Below, in pieces: positions 1 through 9,700 of a DNA stretch of 55,339 bases. The DNA is taken from IMG/VR virus record IMGVR_UViG_3300024261_000039, positions 1 to 55,339 of that record. One strand, written 5' to 3'. The notes below the pieces were generated by a model. It was given only the letters and a program-made list of their open reading frames with translations. It had not been told where the DNA came from and did no database searches. Positions within the stretch are counted from its first letter, which is position 1. Each line of letters starts with the position of its first letter. Made by a program: the position numbers and the translations under genes. The stretch is from a virus.

Positions 1-1036
1 GCAGATTTCTGAGTTAACTGCTAGTATTAATACTCAGCAGGGTCTATATGATCAAGGTGTCATTGACCTAGAGACCGCAAACAATAACATCTCTAATTTA
101 GATTCTGAGATCAAGTACCTTGAGGGTAAGTTGTACATTTACTCTGATGACCCCTACTCTACCGACCCTATACAGGATGCTATAAAAGACGGAACTTATT
201 TACCTATCGAAGATATAAACGATATGGGTGAGTACGTCGGCAGTGACCCGAAGTTTTTAAGCAATGATTTAAGTACGGTCTATAACGTAGAGGGTTTTAA
301 CCCAAGTGGTCTGAACTCAGACGGGAAATCTCAAGAGGATTTAGATGCCGTATCGGTTGCTAAGAAGTTAGCAACCCAAAACGATGAGTTATCGGCTGAA
401 CTAACTAATGTGAAAACTGGGAATTATTACGGTAGTGCTGGTTTTAACATACTTGGGTACGATATTAGGGGGTATGATAGGGATCACCTAGACACAGCTG
501 GTAACTACGATCCAGAGGCTAGAACTGATGTAGATGAACTGGTGTCTTCCGATAAGTTAGGAGAGATTGCCCCAATAACCAAAGGTCTCCCAGCGATCAA
601 CACAGGTGAGAATGAGTCCACAGGCGATGGGTTCTTCTATAACCGAGGAACTGGAGTTCACAATGATCAGTTCTGGGTTGGTGGTTCGCACATTGCAAGT
701 GATGTAAACACCCCAGATTACAACCCATCAGTCTCTGGTTTTAATTTTAACGAGGATGCGCCTGAGATGATTGCCAACACTACCTCTCCACGGTACAACG
801 CTGACCCATACGCCACGCTTGGCACGAACACAGATGCTTTCAAAGTTGATAAAATAAGTAGATACCAGCCTACTAAAACAGCGACTACTCCAACGGCAAC
901 GAGTAACTTTTCAGGCACAACATTTAATGCTGGTAATAGTGCTGGTCGTTATAACATTGACGCAACAAAAGCCGCAACTGCTGGAGTAAAAGCTGAACAA
1001 CGAAACGGACAGTTTGACTTTGACGAAGCTATCTAG
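1..1036 (+). CDS. C-terminal part of repeat-rich virion protein (cut by window edge)
   Basis: The frame is open from base 2 to the TAG at 1034-1036, giving 344 residues with no start in the window. It begins with a coiled-coil-like stretch (Q/E/N/L rich). Two modules follow that also occur in the gene at the right end. One is DPYSTDPIQDAI...GTYLP.EDI...GEY.GSDP (about 150-265), matching 50758-50873. The other is GFNPSGLNSDGKSQEDL (about 293-345), matching 55212-55262. It is therefore very probably the C-terminus of the protein starting at 50579, with the circle closed across the window ends. The C-terminal half is Gly/Asn/Thr rich without a recognisable enzyme fold. The position just before internal virion genes suggests a structural role (inference). 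Confidence 0.75.
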   Translation, partial: QISELTASINTQQGLYDQGVIDLETANNNISNLDSEIKYLEGKLYIYSDDPYSTDPIQDAIKDGTYLPIEDINDMGEYVGSDPKFLSNDLSTVYNVEGFNPSGLNSDGKSQEDLDAVSVAKKLATQNDELSAELTNVKTGNYYGSAGFNILGYDIRGYDRDHLDTAGNYDPEARTDVDELVSSDKLGEIAPITKGLPAINTGENESTGDGFFYNRGTGVHNDQFWVGGSHIASDVNTPDYNPSVSGFNFNEDAPEMIANTTSPRYNADPYATLGTNTDAFKVDKISRYQPTKTATTPTATSNFSGTTFNAGNSAGRYNIDATKAATAGVKAEQRNGQFDFDEAI

Positions 1037-1451
1037 ACCAGCAACCTTAAAAGACTTATCAGCCATAGTAACCCTAGCACTAACCGAGGCTGAGAAGTTT
1101 CCTGTCAGACCAGACAAGAAGAAGATTAAGCAGTTAGTTACGGAGTCAATCTCCACGAAGTCAAACTTCTGTTGGGTCTCTGAGGAAGAGGGTAAGGTGA
1201 CAGGTGCTTTGGTGGCTATCTCCCATCAAGGTCTTTGGTTTGAGCGAAAACATTTATCAATTTTATTATTAACCACCACGACAAAAGGCGCGGGAATCTC
1301 GATGCTGAGAGAGATGCTTGCGTGGGTGAAATCAAGTGGGGCGATTAAGGTAGTCACGACTGACTTCATTGTCCCTCCACGCATGGCAGTTTTATTAACA
1401 CGACTTGGGCTAAGTCCCACAACCACACATACATTTTTTAAAGGACAGTAA
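1014..1451 (+). CDS. GNAT-like N-acetyltransferase
   Basis: The 145-residue product has the size and pattern of a small GNAT acyltransferase: an N-terminal strand and helix (RPATLKDLSAIVTLAL), a central strand FCWVSEEEGKVTGALVAI, then the acetyl-CoA-loop region TTTKGAGISMLREMLAWVK and a C-terminal strand before RLGLSPTTTHTFFK. The usual Q/RxxGxG/A loop is reduced to TKGAGIS. The start is a TTG (1014, or the second TTG at 1020); no ATG precedes the fold. It overlaps the upstream virion gene by 23 bases, so translation is probably coupled. GNAT-like genes are common among structural genes of marine podoviruses (family knowledge); the substrate is unknown. Confidence 0.6.
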   Translation: MTLTKLSRPATLKDLSAIVTLALTEAEKFPVRPDKKKIKQLVTESISTKSNFCWVSEEEGKVTGALVAISHQGLWFERKHLSILLLTTTTKGAGISMLREMLAWVKSSGAIKVVTTDFIVPPRMAVLLTRLGLSPTTTHTFFKGQ

Positions 1452-1453
1452 TC

Positions 1454-2440
1454 ATGGGATTTTTCGGCAAGTTATGGAAAGGGGTTAAGAACATCTTTTC
1501 TGGGATCGGCAACTTTGTAAAGTCTGCCGTCAGCGGCAAGAACTGGTGGAAGACTGCCATCGTTGGGGCAACAGCCTATTTTGGTGGCGCGGCTCTGGGG
1601 TATTGGAAGTCTCCAGTAGTCTCCAGCATCAACGGTGCTTGGGCTGGAGACATACAGGACGGTGGTGGCCGTAAGGGTGGTTGGTTTGGTGAGATGTTTG
1701 GGGCTAACAGAAATGACACTAGGGCAGAGACTTTTGGTTTGGGTGAGGATGAACCCCCAATGGCAGAAGAGTGGTTGGGAGGGTCTGGGGCCACAGCACC
1801 TTCCCCATCAATAGGCAACCCTAGTGGGGGGCTGATGGAGTATAACGCAGACAACTACAGAGACATAAACGGTAATTATGATGATATGCCTCCAGTTCCG
1901 AGGGGATCGTCTGCTTTCGCTGGGCAGATAGGTGATCGGGTCAATGACCCTGCATCTGGTGGAGCTAAGACCTTTGCACTAGGTGAAAGAAAACCTCTTC
2001 TTGGGGCAGAGAAAACGCCACTGGTCAACCTAGCCACTGGTGCGCCACCGCCCCCAAACCAAAGTTCAGAAGGTCTCTTATCTTCCGCATGGGAAACCAC
2101 GAAAGGGGCCGCTGGGGCCGTGTCTGATTGGACGGCAAAACACGACAGAGTAGCGGCAGTTGGGCTGTCGGCATTAGGTGGCGCGTTTGAAGATAAGCAA
2201 CAAGATGCTTACGAGACCGCACAAGGAACTTTACAGGCAAATCAAGACATGAACAAGATTGGGGGAGTTCCTAAAGGAAGTCGCTTTGGCGCAAAGGCCA
2301 CAGCATCCGCGAGACAAACAAAACCTTCCTCCGAGGCTGAGATGGAGAAGTTGCGGCAGAGTATGACACCACAACAATGGGCTGAGTACGTGAAGCAAAT
2401 GGAACTGGAAGGACAAAAGACTCCTTCAAGAGTAGTTTAA
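1454..2440 (+). CDS. Putative internal virion or ejection protein, Gly-rich
   Basis: The 328-residue protein is not recognised by family. Its first 55 residues are amphipathic and hydrophobic (FFGKLWKGVKNIFSGIGNFV, then WWKTAIVGATAYFGGAALGYW), as expected of a membrane-inserting segment. The middle is a Gly/Pro/Asp/Asn-rich linker. A C-terminal helical region (about 245-320) is Gln/Lys/Glu rich. The start ATG follows the previous stop by two bases. Its place between the repeat-rich virion protein and the giant muramidase protein, and its membrane-active N-terminus, suggest a core protein that leaves with the DNA (inference). Confidence 0.55.
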   Translation: MGFFGKLWKGVKNIFSGIGNFVKSAVSGKNWWKTAIVGATAYFGGAALGYWKSPVVSSINGAWAGDIQDGGGRKGGWFGEMFGANRNDTRAETFGLGEDEPPMAEEWLGGSGATAPSPSIGNPSGGLMEYNADNYRDINGNYDDMPPVPRGSSAFAGQIGDRVNDPASGGAKTFALGERKPLLGAEKTPLVNLATGAPPPPNQSSEGLLSSAWETTKGAAGAVSDWTAKHDRVAAVGLSALGGAFEDKQQDAYETAQGTLQANQDMNKIGGVPKGSRFGAKATASARQTKPSSEAEMEKLRQSMTPQQWAEYVKQMELEGQKTPSRVV

Positions 2441-2453
2441 CAAGGAGACTAAG

Positions 2454-3032
2454 ATGCCAGAAGTAAATGGAAAGCAATTCCCGTATGACAAGCAAGGACT
2501 TATCGCGGCAGAACAAGAACGTCAGGGATCACCTCAACCTCCTCAACAAGGGGGTGGCGGGTTAGAGCAGTATGTTGAGTTAGCCAAGCAGTTACTCCAG
2601 ACCCCAGAGGTCTCTCAAAGTCTGTTGAAACTGGGGGGTAACAACTCAGACTCTGTTGAGGGTATGGCGGATATGATTAGCATGACTGTCATTAAGGTTG
2701 ATGAGAAGACAGGGGATGCTATCCCAGAAGAGATGATCTTACCACTCACAGAACAAGTAGTCATTATTATTGAGGGTATGATTGCTCAAGCATCTGGCAA
2801 ACCTATCCCTGAGAAAGCGGTCATCAAAGCAAGTCAAATGGCGGTGGCAAAGTTGATGGAACATTACGGTGTTAGTGAAGAGCATATTGCTAATGCACTT
2901 CAAGGTGAAGACCCTGAGAAAGTACGTGCTGTCAAAGACGAGACTGAGAAATCCATGGCCTCAAAACCTCAAGGTCAACCACCTCAAGGTCAACCACCTC
3001 AAGGTCAACCACCTCAAGGAGTTCGGAGATGA
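2454..3032 (+). CDS. Putative internal virion protein with PQGQP repeats
   Basis: The 192-residue protein has a clear AAGGAGAC ribosome site upstream. A Pro/Gln/Gly-rich N-terminal segment (about 20-35) leads into a mostly helical core (40-165). The tail holds about 3.5 copies of PQGQP, encoded by a 15-bp tandem repeat at 2966-3020. The tail ends in VRR, and the stop overlaps the next gene as ATGA. No known domain is seen. It belongs to the set of four genes between the GNAT-like gene and the giant protein, probably core or ejection components. The tandem repeat could vary in copy number. Confidence 0.55.
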   Translation: MPEVNGKQFPYDKQGLIAAEQERQGSPQPPQQGGGGLEQYVELAKQLLQTPEVSQSLLKLGGNNSDSVEGMADMISMTVIKVDEKTGDAIPEEMILPLTEQVVIIIEGMIAQASGKPIPEKAVIKASQMAVAKLMEHYGVSEEHIANALQGEDPEKVRAVKDETEKSMASKPQGQPPQGQPPQGQPPQGVRR

Positions 3033-3697
3033 GTTGGCGAGGCGCGGTAAAAGCAGGGACAGATACTGCGGTAGACATCCTCAAAGAGGATGCGAAGGCT
3101 ACCCGTGCCGCAGAGTTGTACCAAACCAAGCGTCAGAACTCTATGACAGACGCTATGGAAACCTTCAAGCAGAAGGCAAAGTTTACAGCAGATGCCGCAA
3201 CGGGAGTACTTGACTCTAACTACGGGTACAAAAACCTCAAGGAGTTCGACACTCAGATAAACGCTCAGGCTAAGGCGGCCATAGGTCAGGCGGCTGTGGG
3301 GGGATATGGCAAGATAAAAGATAAAGATGTGGCAAAGAATGCGTGGGATAAGTCTGCCCATGCGGCAGAACTGTCTAAGGTCTACAAGGCGGCTTACTCC
3401 AACGGTATGAAGAATCTTACCCTACCTACGCTTAGTAATAAGATGCTTGAGGAGGTGAGGACTAATTATGAACGTAAGATGAAGAATAAATGGGTGACGG
3501 ATATTCTGAAGGAGTACAAAGACCCAACCCTAGAAGGTCTGCGGGGCAACATTCCTATGGAGTGGGTAAGCGGCAAGATTGCCTTACAGCAAAGGATAGA
3601 CGGTATTATCTCAGGCACTGCAACCCTTGGGCAGAAGCAAGCGCAGATTCGCAATATAAAAGACCGCTGGGAATCTGGTACAAAAACAAGCTGGTAA
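3029..3697 (+). CDS. Putative internal virion protein, helical and Lys-rich
   Basis: This 222-residue product is basic and almost wholly alpha-helical by composition (Ala, Lys, Glu, Gln; few Gly or Pro after residue 60), without membrane segments or recognised motifs. The start ATG overlaps the stop of the PQGQP gene as ATGA, so translation is coupled. The length, charge and position immediately before the giant muramidase/polyvalent gene fit a small internal core protein of podoviruses (inference). A tape-measure-like or DNA-binding role cannot be excluded. Confidence 0.55.
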   Translation: MSWRGAVKAGTDTAVDILKEDAKATRAAELYQTKRQNSMTDAMETFKQKAKFTADAATGVLDSNYGYKNLKEFDTQINAQAKAAIGQAAVGGYGKIKDKDVAKNAWDKSAHAAELSKVYKAAYSNGMKNLTLPTLSNKMLEEVRTNYERKMKNKWVTDILKEYKDPTLEGLRGNIPMEWVSGKIALQQRIDGIISGTATLGQKQAQIRNIKDRWESGTKTSW

Positions 3698-3724
3698 CAA
3701 CACTAAATATGTATTGGAGTTTAT

Positions 3725-6700
3725 ATGGAAAGTAAATTCGGCAATCAACAGGAAGTTGATTTTGATGCCATGTTATCAGACATTGATGCCATGCTTGGGG
3801 AAACCTCAGAACCTTCTACAGTAGAGGCGTCTGGTGGTACAGTTGATTTTGATACCATGCTGTCGGACATTGACGCCATGCTTGCTGAACCTACAACAGC
3901 CACATCTATTGAGCCAAGGACTGAAGATCGAACATGGGTGGGGGACATGATTGACGATAAGTCCTCTGTCTATAACCAGTTCAACGATGCTATCAGTAAC
4001 GACTTCACTAAGCAAATTACGATGGGGGCAAACGCTGGGTTTGAGGGGATGTTGCGTACCGCAGATACCTTATTCAGTGATGGTGTGGACGGGGAGTATA
4101 TAAACAGGCTCAAGCAAAACTCCAGAGACGTAGAAGATAGCCTGTCAGAAGAACAGAAGACTGCAAACCGAAAAGAATTTTTCACAGATAACCCAGACGG
4201 CAGTTGGTCTGTAAACTCCGATGCTTTCCTTGACTTTGACAAAGTGACGGGCGTCATGGCGCAGGGGGTTGGGTCATTGATCCCAACAATGATGGGCGGT
4301 GGGGCCATCAGGGGTGCAGGTGCGATTCAAGTTGGTGGAAAATCTATCAATAAAGGGATTAACTTCTTAGCGGGTAAGGTGGGGGCAACTAAAACACTGA
4401 CCTCCAGACCTAAGCTTAGAGAGTTTTTAAAGAAGGCGGGAAGTAAGGGTCTTGGGTTTGGCGCGTCATCTACATCCATGGTTGTTGGTGGGGTGTCAGG
4501 TGACATACAAGACCATGTTCGATCCATGCCCATTGAGATTCTTAGTAAAGCACCCATCTACCTAGAGAAGAGAGATGAGTTGCTTGATCAGGGAATTCCA
4601 TTAGCAAAAGCAGAAATTCAGGCTAGGGAAGAGGTGGCTTTAGAACTAGGTCACTGGGGTATGGCGAAGTCTGCACCTCTGGCTATGTTGCTAGGGACTT
4701 ATGCTGGACGGTATATAGAGGATGCGTTCACATCTAAGGTGACAGGAGGCTTACTCAAGAAGTCTCTAATAGGTCTGGTTGTAGAGTCAGGTACTGAGGC
4801 TGGGGAGGGGGCGCAAGAGCAACTCGTCAAAAACATACAGACACAGAAAGTTGACCCGTCAGTAAAAACTTGGCAGGGGGTTGGTGAGTCTTCCGTGGCA
4901 GAAGGACTTGGTGGGTTCGGGGTCGCTGGTGGTATGAGTGTCGCTGGTGGTGCAGTAAGAAAGTTAGGAATGAAGGGTGCTGACCTAAGACAACGGGAAG
5001 AGTTGTTATCCCAACAGCTTAACCAAGATGGGTCTACCCGTGTACAAGACCATCTGGATGAGCAACTACGTCAACCGCAAGAGCAAGAACAACAGTCTGA
5101 AGAACAAGTCATCTTCACAGAAGAAGACATGGCTGAACTCCAAAGGCTAGAGGCAATAGTCCTTGAAGAAGAGCGGGCAGAGTTGGCCCTTTCCAGACAT
5201 AGAGAAAGTAAGAGGCGTCAACAAGAAATCCTCAATAGATCAGTATCAAACTTAGGGGGAGAGGTAGTATCCTCCGAGATAGATTCCGCGTACCAACAAG
5301 TAGACACACAGAACCAAGAACAGGTAGAAGCGGCATACGCACAACAAGAAAGACAAGGGGCAGGGTCACCCGATAGTCTAGAAGACCTTAATACTGGGGC
5401 TACCCTAGCTACGACCCTGTCAGATAGGGCTGTAAACAGATTTAATTCTGGGATACAACAAGCTGAAGAACACGCAATAGCGGAAGACGAGAAGTCTGAA
5501 AGACTGTTGTCTGCCATAGCGAAACGTGACGCTATTCTCTCCAAGCACCCTGACTTCCACGGGGAGACCTTAGTATTCCTTGACGAGATTCAAGAGTCTG
5601 TACAAGGTGAGGCGGTAGTCAAGAAGATTGCGGAGAGAGAAATCACAGCACTTAATAATGCTGTTGACTCACTAGAGGCTTTACCTAAGATGACCGAGCA
5701 ACAAGGTCGGTTATACGAGGACGCAGTTGAACTCCTAGACATGGGTGGTATGGGGGTTGACATTGCCAACACATTAACTCAACGCATCCAACGGACGTTG
5801 CCAACAACAGAGACAGTTGTTGAAGAGACTGAGCAGGTTACTGAGCAAGTAGCTGAAACCCCACACGTAGGGAAAGTGACCCGTAGATTTGAGGGAGAGT
5901 CCTCAGACGGAATCCACCCACCTACCGTTTACACTGGGGCGATTGACGGTATAGACGTTGAGATTTACCAAGACGAGTTGTCTGGCGTCTGGGGATATGA
6001 AGACCCTAGCACTGGCAACCTGATTGACCTTTCCGAGAATGAGAAGTACAACTACCCTAAAGAGGCAATCAAGAAACTGACCACCATAGTTGGTGACCCA
6101 ACTGTTGATGTTGATACCCTGCGGAAAGCAGACGTTAAGATTCCAAGTTCTAAAAGCAAGGGATTTGAGGTTGATGAAGACCCTAATGATCTAGACGATC
6201 TCAGTTTTTCCACGGGTGAAGGTCAGGTAAGCGGAGAGACTACGGAGACAATCTCCTCGCTACTTTCCTCAACATATCGTAAGGCTAAGGCATTACTAAA
6301 GAATAAAGAGATTGTCGTAGTGCAGTCTGTCGCTGATCTACCACAGGCTATGCAAGAACGTGGCCGTGCTAATGCAAGTTTGGATGTGACTAAGCGGGTT
6401 GAGGGTTTATATGACCCACAGACCAAGACCACGTTCATCGTTGCGGATCAAGTCAGTAAGGAAACTATCAACAAGGTTTTCCTCCACGAAATGCTACACA
6501 AAGCACTCGCGGAAAACCCAAAACTTAAAGCGAAACTAGAGGGCAACATTGGTGGCCTGAAGAAAGTCTTTGAGCAAGTTGAGTCTGGGGAGTTCTCAGG
6601 AGCAAACAAGAAGATATATGAAGCGGCAATGTCTCGCGTGGATAAAGCCAACACTTCTCCCGAACAGCGGTTTGAAGAATTCCTAGCGTACATCGTGACG

Positions 6701-9700
6701 GAATATAATAACAACCCTAATAGTCTTCCTGAGCATATACAGAAGTTTGTTAAAGACCTGATCGCTCAAGTACGTCAGGCACTTATGGGCATGGGAGTTG
6801 AGTTGAAAAACTTATCCCCTGCTGACTTAAACGCCATGGCTATCGCGGCTATCAAGACACAAGGTGTTGAGACACAAGGCGATGGGGTTCTGGGTAGCAA
6901 CGAGTACCAAGGTAATGACCCGAAAGAGCGGGAAGAGTGGTTGGCATCTGAGGCTAAAGGCTTAGATATGTCTACACCTGCGAGAATGGCACGGGCTATC
7001 AAGATGGGGTACGACATTACCAAGCGTTGGTATCACGGTACTCCTGTTGTGTTTAACACCACTGATCCTAACAATCCCATTGGTATACATACGAAACACA
7101 CTACCGACCTAGCGGGTACTAAGTACACCGCTACTTATACTGAGGCTAGTCACCCCACCAATCCTGCGGGGCTAGAGACCTACGATCAGAATGGGTTAAC
7201 ATTCGCCTCCCCTGACCCAAGGCTTGCTCAAATCTTTGCCAAAGAGGATAGGGAAAACCCAAACATAATTCCTCTGTTCGTTAAGGCAGAGAAAACTTTT
7301 GATGGTAGGGATAAAGCCCAGAGAGAGGAACTATTCGCCCAACTGGTACTCGATCTACATGACACTGACTCTATCCAGTTTGCAAACTTTAAACGTGCTG
7401 GCAGATCAAATGAGCATCGTGGTTTGGGTGATCTTAGTGACAAGCACAACTGGTGGGGTGATGGTAGCCACAATGAGAAACTACAGGAAATCCTTGACGA
7501 TACTAACCACGAAAAGTATGCGTACCTTGTAGGTCGTATAGAGGGCTACCTTAAAAAGCAGATCGCAGGTATCCAAAACGGAGACTTTGTTCAGTTAGAG
7601 CAAGTATCTACCGTGGAGGCACTGAAGGAATTGGGGTATGACTCTCTGTATGTGTCTGAGGAACCAAACGTCAATATAGACCAACACGAATACACCACAG
7701 AGTACAAGAGTTTTGATACTAAAAACGAGGCAGACACATTCCTAGAAGAGCAACTGAAGGTATGGGAAGTCACCAAAGATAACCTAGTAGCTATAGCGGA
7801 TAGCTACAATTATATGTACCCCCACACATCTACTCAAAGTAGGATGGATGAGGCTCTTAGTGAGGCAGAGGAACTTAAACCAATACGTTTAGATAGCGGT
7901 GGGGAGTTTGAAGTCTCTTACCGTAAGAGATTGGAGGCGGAGCGTTCTGACCCACAATCCTCCCGCAACATTGCTGTCTTTGACCCGTCACAACTACGCT
8001 CACCTCATGCGGCTTTTGATACCGAGCGAGCGCAGAGTAATGACTTACTAGCAAGTCAAGCACCTATATCCACCTCAGAGGAATACCGCATGGAGCATAC
8101 CTCTTCAGCTAGGGGGGAGGGCAGATCAGCGGATGACCTGAGTAATGTATACCCTGATGATTTGTATACGCACGGGGTGCAGTATTACGGAACTGGGGAT
8201 GTAGGGGATCAAAATGCCATAGATATTTTGGCAGACTTGAAGGATAACCCTAATGGTATCGTGACAATCTACAGGGCTGTACCTCCTGACGTAGATGAAA
8301 TCAACCACGGGGATTGGGTAACTATAACTGAGAGTTATGCCCAAGAACATGGGGAGCGGCACATGGAACGAGAAGGATTCCATGTCATTAGCGAAGAGGT
8401 CAGAGCAAAAGACATCTTCACTGATGGGGATTCCTTACATGAGTGGGGATATCACCCCGCAACATTTGCCCCTATGGAGTCTGTGAAAGGTGATACAGAG
8501 TCAACGTCAGAGAAGAGTCAAGATGACTTCTTATTCTCTATCGCGCAGACTAACGACCCAGACGCTAATTCCGCAATGGGGAAGATGGGGCCAACCAATA
8601 CTCCAAAGAGTCCTAAAGACAGGTTAGAGAAGACTGCTAAGAACGTCAGAGGTTTCTTTACACGGCAGAATCTTGCTGATCAATACGACTCATTCAGACG
8701 TATAGGTGACAAGAAGACAAGTTGGATGTTGGCGCGGATGAGTAACCTTGGCTCTAACATTGTCGAGGGTGCTATCAAGATCGGGTCTCCTATCTTCCAC
8801 GAAGACGGCAGTGGTGGGATGACCTACAAAGCAGGGTCTAGAAGTCTGACTGACATACTCGCTCCACTACAGGGAGAGATAGATTACTTCTTAGCTTTCC
8901 GTGCTGGACACCGTGCTGAAGATTTTCTTAGGTCGGCAGAGGTTGGGAATGTTCAGGTTAATGACCTGACGTACACTATGAAGTTGGCGAAGAAGCGCAG
9001 AACCGCAATACGAAATGCTATCAAGAACCGAGTTAACCTGACACGGGCAGAGCGTAAATCCCTTATCGCAGAGGAAAAAGAAATAAACGCTCACCTCAAA
9101 GTTAAAAAAGCGGAACTCAAAGTAGCGAGGGAAAAAGCTAAATCAAAAGAGAAGTTATTCACCCCTGCTGAAGTACAGGCACTCAAGAATCTACCTGACA
9201 CATTGGAAGGTGACATAGGCGGTCGGTCAAGACGCGAGGTCTATGAAGAAGTAGCTAAAGAATTCGATGCCATGCATGAGGACTTTGTCCAACTTGGCGT
9301 TGACACAGGGTTGTTCAGTGAGCAACAGGCTCAAGAGTGGAGAGATGGTGGGGTGTACATCCCATTCCACAGGTTGAACGATGATGACGAGCAGACCAGT
9401 ATGCACTCACCGTCTGGGTTAACGAAGTTAACTGAGCAAGATGGGACACATACACTTAAAGGGTCTGAGAAAAATCTCGATGATCTGCTGACCAACGTGC
9501 TTATGAACTGGGCGCACATTACAGATGCGGCACTGCACAATCAAGCCGCAACATCTGTTACCCGCGATCTACATCAAGACGGTGGTATCGCCAAGGCTGA
9601 GATATTCCAAGGCAACAAGACACAATACGAAGAGGCTCAGAAAGACGAGAATAGATACGTGTACTGGGTACGGATGGGGGGTGAAAAGGTCTTAATTGAA